Made by a program: the position numbers and the translations under genes | Part shown: piece by piece, positions 48,691 through 62,373 of the stretch | Layout: every line of letters begins with the position of its first letter | Numbering within the stretch: position 1 is the stretch's first letter | The notes under the pieces: model-generated | What the model saw: only the letters and a program-made list of their open reading frames with translations | What the model was told of the DNA's origin: nothing | The model's database searches: none | Assembly (NCBI GenBank): GCA_024734555.1 | Contig: JANPWX010020040.1 | Location: 1,392,241-1,456,240, forward strand | Source of the DNA: Trochalopteron elliotii | Lineage: Eukaryota > Chordata > Aves > Passeriformes > Leiothrichidae | Direction: 5' to 3' | Length of the DNA: 64,000 bases

Positions 48691-51600
48691 GATTGGAGAT
48701 TCAGATCTCCTAGGTGAGGAAGTAGGGTGAATGTATTAGGAAATGCTTCCTTGGTCATTTTATCAGAGACCTAAATTAGTGGCATTTTCTGAAAATATTT
48801 TTAAAAGGTGTTTGAAAAAAAAAGGAAGGAAAGCTCGCCATTTAGCAGTTCAGCTCCAGACCTCCATAACACTTTCAAATGAAGGCATTATCACAGAGTA
48901 TTTTATTCCCAGAGACACTCTTGAGCTTGAGCAGAGGGGATTTGCATCTGTAAAAAGGACAGAGAAGGAGACAGCAAGGCTTAGCCTTTGTATCCATAGC
49001 CAGAGTTGGAGGAGGGGAAAGCCCAAGGAAGGGGGTGTTTGACCCTCACCTGGGTAGCAAAGAGATGGGAGACAAAAACATTTTACTCCAACAGGCCCAC
49101 CTCCTTTTTATTCCCCCAACTCTAGCAGAGAAATCAGAGCTGCAATCTCCTGTTGTCAAGGGGTAATACATAAATAAATAAAGGCCCAGATAAGATAACA
49201 ACAGCCACAACAACAACAAAACATGTAGCAGCATCAGGGGCAGGAAGGATCAGCATCTACTTTAATTAAAAATCTGCCTTCATTGATTTTTTTTTAAAAG
49301 GAACACATTTGTAGGGATATGAAGAAAATGCTTCCACTCCATCTTAGTTCAATGAGTGGTGTACATCCGCTGTTAGCTACAAATAAGCCTTTGATCATTT
49401 TACTGCTGTCTGTAAAAAAATAACTTTCCTGTGTATTTTTCTTTTTTTTTTTTTCCTTTAAGTTGGGAGCTTAAAAGAGGGGAGTGGCAATAGACAGATC
49501 TACTTGGGAAATCTCTGAATGAGGGTGGGGGAGAGAGCAAGGAGAGGAGAAATGAGACTAAATACACAAAGCTGCATCTAGCAAGGAGGGATCAGCTTGT
49601 CAGAACCCAGGGGCTGAAACAACCAACTGTACCAGCCTCAGCTCAGAAAACCCAAAATACTGTGCCTGCTGTTCCAAACTGCCTACACTCGTCTCCAAAC
49701 ATAACAATTAGAAGCATGTTGGTGATTAAAATTGCAGGAAAGCATGAATTTGGGTCCAAACTTAACTGGAGTGCTTCATTGTGCTCACCCTCAGAGGAAA
49801 ACTGAGGGATGAGGGAGGAGGAAGTGTGGGAAATGCTGGTCCACGTGTGGGTGGGACATGCAGGACAGAGTTTTCCTTGCCAGAGATGGCATTTAGGACT
49901 GCAAAGCCAAACACGTGAAGATGGAGGTGGGCAGCAGAGAGCTGCCCTCCTTCCCAGAGAGAGAGCCTTGGTGGATGCAGTGTGGGTCTCACCTCTGCTG
50001 CCAACTTGAACAGTATTTGTGTGGAAATCACTCATGTTCCCCACTGTAAGATGAGCTTAAGACCACTTTGCCTGCCTCCCAGGGCTCCCTGAGGGTAAGC
50101 AGATTAAAAGTTTGGAAGCATATGGGCACCACAGCAGTGAAGAGCACAGGGCAGCATGGCACCGCTGGGGCTTGGGGGCTGCAGAGCCGATTGTAGCCAC
50201 CAGGGTTGGGTCCTGCTGCCTTCATGTGTCACATAAGTATGAGAAGCCATTGCAGGTAGTTGCACTAAGTCAAAGTAGGCTCATTGCCTGGTCAACAAGG
50301 GATTTTAATGCAGCTTCTATCCGCCTCCCTCCTCTTGCCCCAGTAACAGCAGCTGGCTTAGCACAATGGGGCTCTCTGCTGCTTTGTGCAAAATCCCTTC
50401 CCATCTTCCTGATAGCATCAGTGACCCATCCTTGGGCTGGCCATGCTCCCTTATGGAAAGGGGAGGGAGGAAAAAAGCCCAGTTTTTCCTAAGGGGCTGA
50501 GTAGTTTGGAGCTGGCCTTGGTGGGAATGCAAGGGGAGCAGTCAAGAGGCAGGAGGGGATAATGTGGGGAAGCTCTGCTGGGCACTGCGTGGTAACACAA
50601 ACTGCTCCAAGATCCCAGTGAGTAGATATCTCCCTTTTGGCTGTGGGTGTCTTTTTGCACAATCTCTGAGAGGTATTTCTCCACAGTTGTACATCATCCT
50701 GACTGTCAGCCCATGACTTCCCAAGGGTTTGGGAGGTGCAGGGAGTAGGACGTGGTGTGTCACCAAAAAGTTGCAGCTTCCTACTTTCAAACTGTCTGCC
50801 TTGGAGCTCAGTTTCTTCCAGTGGTTGCTGCCAAGGAGAGAAGCAGGAGGGTTTTTCTGTCCCCAGGGGCACCGTGGTATGGGGCACACATCACAGGGGC
50901 AGATCACTGGATCTTGCACCTTTGTGGCCTCACCTCTGCTGGCTCTGCACAGCCCATTCACAGGCAGCAGTGACAGCATGAGAGGGTCCCTGCATGTGCA
51001 TGTGTACCCACTGTACTAATACATATGTATGTGTATTTTTACATATCTGTTCTATAGGGCTCAGCAACATCAAAAGGAACCTGGATAATCAGAGCAGAAG
51101 ATATAAAAGATCAAACAGAATATCTTTTAAACAGATCTGAGAAGCTTAATTTTCATCCAATGTTACTGCAGGAGCCTTTCCTTCTTTTTTTTTTTCTCCC
51201 TCTCTCCATTTTTTTCCCACTTCCATGAGTTTCTTTGATCTGTTTTGATGTCTTTTTCAGCTCCTCTTTCAAAAAAACTCTTTTAAAACCTTTTTTTTTT
51301 TCTGCTTTCCCTTTCCCCGAAAGTCATGGAGGCTTCTAAGAGTAAGAAACTAGCTATATGAAGCATCTCCCCACACACTTCCCTCCTCACAACGCACATG
51401 CACTCCACAGTCCCTGTTTTGCTCAGAAACCTCTGACTCCAGGGCAGAGGGATGAAATTAAAACTGCACTGAGTGAAATGTTATTTCCTTCATGTCAAGG
51501 GTTTTCAACTCGATCACTTTTGAGTCTTGTTCAAGATTTGAATTGGACTACATTTGTGGCAAAAGCTGTTCCCTCAGTTGTATGTCTTGCAAAAGGCCAA

Positions 51601-52890
51601 CTTCACAGACAGAAACCCAGCAGTCTTCATTTCAGACCTGTGCTATCAGTTCGCATTGACAAGGATGTGAGTGTAGGGTCAGGTTATCTCAGTTTTCCCT
51701 TTGATTTCCTTAAGGCCTGGACAAAGTTACTTAACTTTTCAGCCTAACTAATGAAGAAATTACTAACTTCTGCAAACTGCTATGCCTATAGGCAACAAGG
51801 AAAAATTAAACTTCACCCATGGATGAAAGTCACCAAATAAGAAATACTCTCTTCACAGCCCTATGGCAAATATTTCACTCTGGTTAGGGACACAACAGAA
51901 CATCTCCTCACAGCTCCTCCAGGTGATTTGAGCTCTGGCATCCTTTCAAAACCCTGCAGTACCAAGCTCCCACATACAGCACTGCCCCATTCCATGCTCA
52001 GATGTACCACCTCAACCTTGACACACTGGCATTATATCCCAGCAGTCCTCCACAGGTCATCTGGCCACATGTGGGGCAGCTGACTCTCCCCATGTGCTTC
52101 CAACAGCCTCAACTCTCCCAGCTGCCTATCCCATTCCTGGTTTTGTTCCTCTTTCTGTAGCAGACACACTTTCAAAAAGCCCTTCTCCAGTAAAAGACGC
52201 TCCTCTCACCAGCACTTCAGAGCTGGCTCTCCACAGCAGGCGCCACGCCCAGGCAAGAGTTAAACAATATCAGGTGAGTGAAGTCATGTGAATATATGTG
52301 GCAGGGCACTGCAGGGGATAGCTGTCTGCTAGGCAGAGGGCAGATGAAGCCAAAGCTCTTTTCATGCTAGCCTTAAGCAGGCTGCAAGCAACTTCTCAGG
52401 ATGCCAAGGCTCACATTCCTGCATTAAGGCTCTCCCTCCCTCAACAGCTAGTGCCAGAGCAGTAGGAATGCTGGTCCTGTTCTTCTAATTAATATGATTT
52501 CGATCTCTCAGAGTGTCCTCAGAGCCCAGATAAAATGTAGAAAGTGTAAATACTGTACAGAGACATACAGACTCACAAGACTGCCTCATCTTTCTAGCCG
52601 AGTTAGCCTTTCTTCCAGCAAGCAGATGAGCTCAGAGGAATGGGAAAAAAAAAATCCTGAGCTATTACATCAGAAGTTTTGTGTGAAACCAAAACTGCCC
52701 TGCAGATTGGAAATCTATTTTCAGTCATTCCAGTTCCTTTCAAAATACTAATAATAATAATTATTGAAGTTCTGAGGCCTTTCAAGTAATTTTTATCCAC
52801 CAGCCTCCTCTGAAGTACAAAGCCAGCTCATGCCTGTCAGGCCAGCTGGGCTGAGCTCAATCTGAGACACAGGGTGCCAGAAATTTAATC
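48691..52890. other. Unique non-coding DNA, GC-richer at 49.8-51.0 kb
   Basis: The 49800-51000 part is richer in G and C, which explains the many overlapping frames on both strands there (up to 145 codons at 50542-50979, minus). None has a recognisable domain. T-rich tracts occur at 49439-49455 and 51183-51310. No gene is called. Confidence 0.45.
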
Positions 52891-52894
52891 CTGA

Positions 52895-53060
52895 ATTTCC
52901 CAAATCTAATCGAAATGGCACAAGCCATGATTAATAATTCACTACTTTATTACTGATACGATGCCTCGGACTATCACAGCGTCTGAATAATTGATTTGCC
53001 AAGAGGGGCCACATGTCCTTTCCTAAAGCAGAGAAAGTTTGACCAGAGAGTTGCTATGTA
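52895..53060. promoter_or_regulatory. Candidate conserved non-coding element
   Basis: The block carries ATTAATAATTC, TTTATTACTGATACG, GACTATCACAGCGTCTG and AATAATTGATTTGCC in unique DNA, with three CpGs within 60 bp in an otherwise CpG-poor stretch. Retained CpGs beside homeodomain cores suggest constraint, but this is an inference. Confidence 0.35.
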
Positions 53061-54139
53061 AAGCTGGCTAAATGTTTTTAAATAGTTTGAGACTAGATCT
53101 CTGACATTCACTTGGTGTCTAAGGACAAGCTGGGAAGAGGCAGACAGGAAGTTTTATACCATCCTCCACGGTACAGATCAGTCTGTACACACTCCAAAAG
53201 CAAAGGGAAAGAAAGGTTAGAATGGACTGGAAGAGAAGGAAATTAAGTTACCAGAAGAAAGAATCCTTATCCTACAAAGTATGCATAGTATGAATATTAG
53301 CTGTCTTTAGATTTGATTCATTAGGTCTGTGTCCCCTTTCTTCCACACTGACCCTTGCTTTGATGGCTCAGATCCATTGAGTCTAAGGGATGGTGAATGT
53401 CCATAGAAGACCTGAGCAAAATTTGGTGTAACACAGCCTCACTTTGTATTTTCTTATCTTGGAAGGCTGACTAAATTCTGGGTGACAGTCCTACTGTGCT
53501 TTAGGATTAGAGGCAAATTTGGGCTAGAAATGGTGTTTCAAAGTTCTCCAGAACTGACAGTCCCATATCTGGGCCTTGAAAATGCCTAGAGCCAGTATTT
53601 CAGTTTGAACAGTAAACAAAATTTCCTTGTCCCATAAAACTAGACCTCAATTTTCCTATTTGTGAAATAGAGATATTCCTGTGGATGGACAGGAACTCGG
53701 AGTACTTTAAACCACTGCTATTATCTCGACTGGTGCGGGATGGTGTCAGTACCATGCAAGTAGAGTTCTGAAGAATCAGAGGGACTTTGGTGAAGGCAAA
53801 CTGTCGCCCTGCATTTAGAAAAAATATTATCTGAACTCTTTATCTCCTGCCATATATGCAGGGTGACAGGTCTAACAGAAAGCAATCCCATCTACATGCA
53901 GTTTTGTTAAAATTTTCAGACCAAATGGCCACCTCTGGCACTTTCAGGGAGCAAAACACAATAAAACAAAAAATTTAACTGCTAGCTGAAAAAGCAGTCC
54001 TCTGCCTTTTTTCTTCTCCACTTTATTTTAATACAGAGTTTTGTACTTATAAAACAAGTCACCTACTGAGCTAGTAGCAAAGGGGTTAACATAATTGGGG
54101 CTGTTTTCTCCCCTTCTTCACTTTGCCTTTGGTAGTTAA
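53061..54139. other. Unique non-coding DNA
   Basis: No frame of note on either strand, no recognised repeat. Confidence 0.45.
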
Positions 54140-54560
54140 ATCGAAAGCAAGTGGTACTGCCTTATTACTATCATTGTGCTGAGATATTGCATTAAAGGAG
54201 TTTAGGGTTTCAAATTGAATGTCAAATATAATATCACAGTGGAAACTTGAAGTGCACAGCTGAGCTGCTCAGCTCCGGAGGGTTAATGCTGCACGCCCGC
54301 CTGCCCAATAGCACTGCAAGCCACTGATGTCCATTTCAGCCCACTGAGTTACCTTCAGATGCTCACCACGGCTTGCAGGCAGAAGAAGGGGGCCCTGATG
54401 GATGTCAGGCAGCTGCAGATGGAGAGAAAGAGAGTTCAGTGTAACAAATTGATTGCTGGGGAATTGATGGGAGTTCTGTATTGCCTCAGCTGTAGCAGCC
54501 GATCATAACTAATCAACCCTTTGTCACTTCAGACTGGAGCAGTGTCATGCTTGGACCAGG
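54140..54560. promoter_or_regulatory. Candidate conserved non-coding element
   Basis: Unique sequence with AT-rich and GC-rich parts side by side: TATTGCATTAAAGGAG and TTCAAATTGAATG at the left, then GCTCCGGAGGGTTAATG and CACGCCCGCCTGCCCAATAG (CCAAT on the plus strand), then CAGCCGATCATAACTAATCA at the right. It has no long frames. The texture suits an enhancer; no alignment was possible. Confidence 0.35.
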
Positions 54561-57360
54561 GATAGGGAGAATGTCTTTCATTTTCTGTGGTAGAAAAGTT
54601 CCTTGTTGGAAAAGAACCGTGGCCATTGCCATATGATTTTTCTACCTCAGTGCTTAGAAGCTGAATAGTTCAGGTTTAGAATCATTTTCTAGGTGCACAG
54701 ACAAAATATTGCAATGCGTTCCTCTGATTCTGGGTTTTTTTTCCACTTTCTTGGTCTGACTTATCCTTTTTCTGCAGGGAACATTAATGAAGAATGCTGT
54801 ATGATAGAAAAAATACACAGTACCACATACAGGCTTAATATTGGAAACATGTTTTTATCCTCTTGTTAATGTGAACTAAAGTGTATTAAATCAAATCATT
54901 AAGAAAAGCAGACTAGACCTATTCACAGCTTGGAGGAATCCATATGTAGCCCAGAGAACAAATTCCTATTGAAGCAAATTTTGATTCAGTGCAATGAGTT
55001 GTCACAGTAATGAGTTATTGGGGTAAATACTTTACTCTGGTACCTTTTCTTAAGTGGTTGGAGGACTGCCAGTGTTGTTCATCTTTCCAGCCTCACTGAC
55101 ATCACTGCAGTTATGCCCTCCTTATACCAAAACAAGAGCTGTTTAGAAAACTGACTTGACATTGCAAAATTGTTTTTCAAGTGCTGTGAAAATCTTGGAC
55201 TTAAGATTTAGATAATCTTAGACTTAACTTATGATTTTAGTCTTCTGAAAAAATTTGAAACTGCCCTGAAAATCTTGTTCATAGTCTTTGTGCATGATCA
55301 GTTTGAGGATCAAGAAAATTCTCTTCTCATCATCCTTCTCTCCCTGTTTTCCTTATAAATCGTCCCTGAGAATAACCCATGGATGACTAAAAGGTACCTC
55401 ATTTTCTGATTCCCTAAAGGACTATGTCCTGGGATGTCAGGCCCAGTCTCAAACTAGCATCTGAGACTGCCCAGAGGGACTGGTTCACCATTTAATGTGG
55501 GCAGGAGCTCATTATTTTCTTCTCCTGATAGCTTAGGTGGGTAATGCAGAGCACATCCCACCCACCACATCACTCCAGTGAACGAAAATGCCTGCTGTGC
55601 CTGTGCATAACTTGCAGAGAGGAAAAGGGAAGCTTCATCTCTCCAAATTCACTGTTCAGCAAAGAAGTTACATGTGTCCATGCAGGTCTCTGCTCTGCAG
55701 AGAACTGTGACACATGCTGAATTTCATATGTATGTAACTTCATGCACAACTTTAGGACAAGCTTAAAGTCACCTGCATGTATCAGTGCTTTGCTGAACAG
55801 GAATGGATCAAGCCAGACTTATCTTTGGAAGAAGCATTGCTAATTACCAAACAGTACTTTTGCACTTGGCATCATCTTTTGATTATAAAAATATCTAGAA
55901 CCAATTATGAAAATAAAGTCCACTCGTCACATGAATTGTGGTATATGCACCGTTGACTCACTGAAAATTAAAAGAGAATTTTGTCAGTGTAAATGTCTGA
56001 AAGAGATAAACCATCCCCAAAGCAGGGGAAATGTAGAGCTATAGAGCAAGTCTGCTGAGAGTGAGAACATCTCATGTAGGAAAGTCTTGGATCTACTCCA
56101 CAAGTGTGATACAGATTTTTCCCTTTCATTACTCAACACCCTAGGAGTACAATGAAGAAAGATGGTAACTCTGGTTGATGCTGTGTCTTTGTGTTTGTTT
56201 ACTGTGTTGCACATTGACTTGTAAAAGATTAAAAAGAAAAGAAACTTAAAAACCTGCAGGGTTAAGTTAGAATTTTATAGCCCTGTTGGGAAATAACATG
56301 GCAGGAGCAGCAGGTTCATCCTACAGATGCATTATATTTTGTGACAAACTCTGGTGCATGCAGAACATCCATCAATCATTGAGATCATTTTCCATCTCAT
56401 CAAATATGCAAATTAAATCAGAAAATCTATGTTCAAATAACGCTAAGGGCCTGACATAAACCCAAGAAAGTGAGGCAGCTTGGAGCGAAGGTTGAAATCC
56501 TACCTTCCCTCTGCCCTGCCATGCACCAGCTTTTCAGGAGACAGGCTGCGCATGACTGCCATGGCAAAGCAGTCTTTTTGTTCCTGCCAGGAGCTCCAGG
56601 ATCAGCAAACCATGCCATGGCTGCTAACAGGAGCCTGAGGAACAGACCTTCGTATTCCTTTGGCTGATATTCAAAATCCATTCTTTCCAGACTGACTAGG
56701 GCCAGGACCTACCTGAGGTGGTTGTGAGGGTGTTCTATGGCCTGTAGCACCATGGCCCTGAATACTGTGATGCTGATGGACAGGCTGGGCTATGAGCCAC
56801 TCACTGCATGTGTTGTAGGGTGGAGGGAGAAGTCTCAGCTTGCAGTGGCTGAGTTCATCTCCCATCTCCTATCTTCCGTCTCCCAAACAAGTGTCAGCAT
56901 GAAGAAACTTCTCCTATGGCAGTCCTGCACCTCTCACATGACTTAGTCCTACTTTTCTAGTTTTTCTCTCCTATGACTTAATGAACTTACTAAGACTTAA
57001 TGAACAGAGCCACATCTGGAGAGAGAAACCCATCGCTTTTGAAAGAGTGGCATGGGGCTCACACAGGTGGCAGATGTTGCCCATGTGAAGATATTGTCAT
57101 TCTCCCTGCAGATCTTCCTCAAAGGCAGAGCAGGATAGCATGAGTTAAACACCTCAAAGCTCAAAGTGACAAGAATGACAGTGGATAAGACATTTGTTAG
57201 CTTTTCAGGGCTTTAGAGCAATCTTGCAATCAAAACTGCTGTCGTCTCATTGATGCCTTGTTGTCACCATGAAGCCTTGAGGAACTGCAAACATCAATGC
57301 AGATAATGTAACGCAACTGCTAAGTCATGGAATAAGGAAGACTCTCCAACATGCTGGTTA
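54561..57360. other. Unique non-coding DNA
   Basis: Notably free of long frames between 52.8 and 56 kb. No gene or transposon is recognised. Confidence 0.45.
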
Positions 57361-57418
57361 TTTATTACTATTATTATTGTTATATAATAATAATAATAAC
57401 AACAAAAACCACCACCAC
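57361..57418. repeat. ATT/AAT microsatellite hairpin with AAC and ACC units
   Basis: TATTATTATT (57369-57378) and AATAATAATA (57386-57395) are perfect 10-bp inverted arms around a 7-base loop. They are followed by AAC and ACC trinucleotide units. Confidence 0.8.
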
Positions 57419-60400
57419 CTGCACAGTGGTGGGCTTCATCTTCTTCTATTTCATTTACTTGAAAATCAAGGCAGTCATTCCTTTGACTATGTGTATCTGC
57501 AGGGTATACATCTGTACCAGAGCAAATATCTCTTGCTGCCTCAGTAATCAACAGGGAGTTAAGCAATATGGTCAGTCGAGTTCGATCAAGGTTTATTTCA
57601 GCTCAAAGTAAGTCCCCATCATTCAGTCACAGAATTTTTTCCTGCATAATACTGACTGCATTGATGATATCTCAGTTCCTGTCAGGACATCTGGGCACCA
57701 TTTGGACAATGCCTCAAACATTCACACCTACACTATAAAACCTGCACTCAGCTGGGATCCATTTCATTATTGTTCCAGGTCTGAAGCACCTAGTTTTAAA
57801 CAGTTCCAGAGTTACATAATAGTAAAGAGAGGGCAAGTCAGTGATTGTGGGATCCCTTTGTTTCTGCAGCACTCTACTCTTGAAACTTTCTCAATTACTC
57901 TGTTATTTCTCAATAACAGAGTGATGCCTTCCTAGCTGGTATATAGAGCAGTTTTGCTGCATGAGGAGTCAAATGAAAATGTACAGAGAAGTAAATGCTT
58001 TCCAGTCAAAGAGAAAAGATTTGTAGACAGAAGGAAAAAAAAAAACAATGTAGTTCCCTTGCCAAAGGACAAAATGCTTTTTAATTCCAAGTGCCAGCAT
58101 CAAAAGACAAAAAACTCATTTAAAAAAAAAGTCCACTCTATTTAACTATCTAGCTATCTACCAGAAAACTTGGGGAAAAATACAGATAATCGGAAAGATT
58201 ACTTTTATCAGTCTAGCCACATCACAAAAAATTTTGCCCTACAAATTTTTATTAGTGAAGCTGTTTGGTAGGTTTTTTCCTCCTGCACCTCTATTTTTGA
58301 TCACAAATGCATTGCTTGTACTCCCCATTGGTTACACTCCACATTTGGTATGCGACCACCAGCTCTTAAATGTAAGTGAAGAACTGTACTCCACTGATTT
58401 GTGTCAGTGAAGCTGTGTTTGGGAGATAATTGTTCACTGGGTTTATTTATTACAGTCACTCTCAAAGGATCTGCATCACAGTATGGTCACAGCATGTCTC
58501 TGGAAATAAAGCAAAATGAATTGTATAAATAAATCGGGTACATTAACTCAACATGAGCTTTGCAGGAGCAATATAGTCAATAGAACAAACTAGTAAAAGT
58601 GACAGGACATCATATATTCAATGACACATCCTAACAAAGGTAACAAGAAGCACTTATTTCATAAAGCATACAAATATCAAGTAGAGACAGAGGAAGCTTG
58701 AGTCACATCCAATTAAAATGGCTCATTTCTGGCAGGTCAGCTGCACTTGACAGATGTCCTCATATACAGCAGCACCTTGCAATGATCTTTGTACCCAGCC
58801 CAACTCATCTCTCATTAGCAAGACATTTCATTACCAGTCTGTGGGACCATCCTCACAGCATTGCTGATTCTGTCTGCCCAGTAGAAATGCTGTCGAAGCC
58901 AAGAGCTTCCTGTGGGTGACTGTCTAGCCAGAGAGGGAACTTGGCACTCAGTAAAACCCACCAACTCGAGAGGTATCTGAAGCACTTGCAGCCACATTTC
59001 CTGAATGCTATTCACTCACTCTTTTCTGACTCTTTTCTACAACTTGTAAGATAAATATTTTTTTAGCCTATTTTTCACCTTTTGTCCCTCCTTCCCCTAC
59101 TCTTTACCTCATGAAAACCTCCTATCAGGATTCTGATATCTCTTTTTCTTTGTGGAGAATATCAGCTGACAGTAGGACTTCTCTGCGCACATGAGAGCAT
59201 GGGAATGGGGATAGGAAAATATTACAAATGTTCTGCTCTTCTTGCTGGAAAACAATCCCTCTCCTTTACATAACTCTATCCAGTTATGTAGACAGTTTTC
59301 ACAGGAAAAAAGGGGAACTTCTCAAGCATTTGTCTGTCAGGTGAAAGTACACATTAACTTTGTGTTGAAAAATACAAGCATACTTAGGTAGTTGTTTGCA
59401 TCTACAGGACTTATTCAGAGAATTCAATTCTGGGAGAGCTGCCAGTGACCACAGTAGCACCCCCACATTCACCAGCAAATTAAATAAGAAAAGAGCCAAT
59501 TTGTGCATTGGTTTTGCCAGAATGCTGGAGGGTCCTTGTAGTTTAGCTAGTAGACCATAAAAAGTACTTAGTGATTCTTTCATTCTCTTTCTTCATACTC
59601 AGCTTGATTACCTCAGCCACAGGTTTTAATTAGACAAAAACTTTGCTTTGACTGTTTTCAGGCCCTGAAAATTTTGTAGAAGTAGAACAGAAGTGATTAT
59701 TGACTCAATGAAGGAATGGATAGTTGTAGAGTAAAGGATCCATGTGGGCGTGTATATATGGACTAATGTAGTAGGCATAATTCAGATGGAAATAAAAGCA
59801 TCAGAAGCATCCTGCTGCAGCTCCAACCTACCAGGAAAAATCATAATTTTATGTTATTTTTAAAAATATACAAATTACATCGCATATATAATCTATATAT
59901 ACACAATATATTACATATGTATAGTATGATTTTCTGCCAGTATTTCCCACTCCTTCACTTTTATTGTACCTATCAGTTCATTTAAGAAGTGGTTAACACT
60001 TGATCCTCAAACTGATGAGCAAAGACATGATTTCAAGGAATACATTTCCATTGTTACTTAATGTATACCATAGTATTAAGCTATTGAGAATCTTTATCCC
60101 TGGAGTTAATGAATGTCTCAGTGACACATTTTTTGGTAGCTATCCATGACTGAAACTCCTCATTTGGCATCTTGTTACCTCCAACACTCTTGCCTCACAC
60201 ATCCATTTTGGCCAACACCAGAGGCACATGCCTTTCAGCACACCGGTAAGGGGAAAATTGATTCTCATTTCTTTGTCCTCTGAACCAAATGATAACCACA
60301 CCACCACACATGCCTTTAGCTAATGAAAGCCTTCCCAGAGCCACTGCTGCTGCTGAAATTGACCTGTGATTTATGTTCATTAACATCGTGAACATTACTG

Positions 60401-61549
60401 TGAAATTTTTCACACTGGACTGTCTTTTTCAAGAAATAAAAAATGAATTACTTCTACCAAAAACTCTTCTGTCACAGCAACAGAAAAGCCATTTTCTGAA
60501 AATGTGGTTACTCTGCCTCAGCTTGGAGCAGAAGTCAATGAGTGCAGCTCTCTAGATTTATAAACATTTCTTAGAATTAATTTATCTGTGAAGTCTAACA
60601 TCTTCAGTGTAGTTGTACCTGTCAGATACAAATGATTCAGCTATGCAAGATGAAATCCCAATATGTCGATATGATCTACTGTAGAAACAGGTTATTTTTC
60701 TTTCCCCTTTTTCCAATATTAGATAACTAAGTCTCCATCCAGATAAAAAGAAACAAAAGAAACCACATAATATAACCGATATCATTCAAATGCAATATTT
60801 AATAGTAGTCTGACCAATGGGGTGAAAAAGTCTTATTAAAGCAATGCTGATTTTCAGTATCTCAGCTCAGCATGCTTTTCCAGACACCCATATAGATCCT
60901 CATTGTTATGTTCATGTTTGTATCTCTCTGGCCTAAACTGAGACAGGTTCACCCTGAGGTTCTGTCCCTTTGTGACACTTTCCAGTTGCTTTTTTTTTCT
61001 TTTTTGTTTTGTTTTTTTTTCACAGTACAACTGTGGTAAACTGGAGGACTATAGCAGATATGATTTGCTCTTACAGAGCTTTTTTATTAATTCACAGCAG
61101 CAAAGTTAAGATCTCATATTCCAATTTGTAGGAGGTAATCTTCAGAAATGAAATTTGCTGAATGTTCATTTTGTATCCCTCTTATGTCCGATGCAAGAAG
61201 GAGATGGAGCACCTTGTATCCACTCCTGTAAGAGCATAAGATTAGAAGGAAAAGATACTGCTCATATTTCCATTTCATTTTCATTTGGTACAGGCTTCAA
61301 TTTGTCTTCTATCATTCCATAAACACATGAGCAGGGAACAACACAGCAGTGAAAAGATTTAAAAAAAGCTGCCCGCAGATCTTAGCATCTCCATGGTAAA
61401 TATGTGGCATATGCAGAACAAAGGTGCAGCTGTGATATTACTCACCATGTACATTGTCCTCTTCTGAGGGCCAAAATAAAAGGAGTGTAACTGAACACAT
61501 AAGATAGAGAAAGAAATAGCAAAAGTTTTCAAGGAAAATACTTATCACT
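57419..61549. other. Unique non-coding DNA
   Basis: AT-rich with a TA-rich patch at 59860-59930 and a T-rich tract at 60990-61020. No gene, RNA or transposon is recognised. Confidence 0.45.
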
Positions 61550-61559
61550 TCAAGCAGTG

Positions 61560-61830
61560 AAGTCATGACAACTTTTTATCAGTGGGAGGGGGGGAATTAA
61601 AGATATGGCGCTCTTTTGAGCACCAAATAAATTGCAATTAGGAAAAGGCTGAAAATGAAGAAAACCTCAGAGAGTGTGACAACTGTATGATTCTCTTTTG
61701 ATGATGGAAGTATGGTCCTTCCAGTGAAGTGGCAGAGACTCTTCTGATTATGTCGCCTAATTTGAAATTGGATTGGACAAAGTAGCTAATTTCCAGTAAC
61801 AACAAGCTGTGCTGAAACTTAGGTGAGGGA
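61560..61830. promoter_or_regulatory. Candidate conserved non-coding element
   Basis: Unique block with AATTGCAATTAGG, GATATGGCGCTC, TTATGTCGCCTAATTTGAAA and GATTGGACAAAG words, isolated CpGs and no long frames. Enhancer-like by texture only. Confidence 0.3.
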
Positions 61831-62240
61831 AGTTATTCTAATGGGCTTTGGGAACAGAAGGAGGGAAGATTCTACTGTGATGATCAAAGAGTTCTAGTTT
61901 GGGAATCACTGTGCAGCAAATTGTTCATTAAAAGAGTAGCTACTTCTGTCTAATTATTATACTTGAACATTCCTGAGCACCAACAGGAAAAATTCATGTT
62001 AGCAGCATTAGCCTACCTCAGTCCTTCACATTTTTCACCCCAACCACATATAATGGAAAGTGAACTTTGATCTCAGTACCTCCACGATCCATCTAAGAGT
62101 AGACCTTCTTGCTCAGTCTCAGCTCTAACTCAATCATATCCTGTCTGAAGAAAGTCAGGTGCCACTACCAGCCCAGCACTTCATGTGCAAGTAACGAGAA
62201 AAATGCGGGAAAAACACATGGTTAGTAGAGTAGAAGCAGT
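61831..62240. other. Unique non-coding DNA
   Basis: No feature recognised. Confidence 0.45.
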
Positions 62241-62243
62241 AAA

Positions 62244-62298
<55 letters not shown>

Positions 62299-62373
62299 TA
62301 TATTATATTATATTTTATTTTATTTTATTTTATTTTATTTTATTTTATTTTATTTTATTTTTAATAATAATAA
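62244..62373 (+). repeat. Compound microsatellite (ATT)n-(ATATT)n-(TTTTA)n-(TAA)n
   Basis: About 17 ATT units change at about 62296 to ATATT pentamers, then from about 62312 to TTTTA pentamers, and finish with TAA units at 62361-62373. The first and last segments are complementary in sense. The stepwise change of unit indicates successive mutations within one array. Confidence 0.95.

Noticed and set aside
50317..51019. Cluster of overlapping frames on both strands
   Set aside because: Explained by locally higher GC and fewer stop codons; the frames contradict each other and match no family.
57560..57790. Possible LTR-like segment with TTTATTTCAGCTC and TATAAAACC words
   Set aside because: No TG...CA ends, ordered signals or familiar U5 block could be found.
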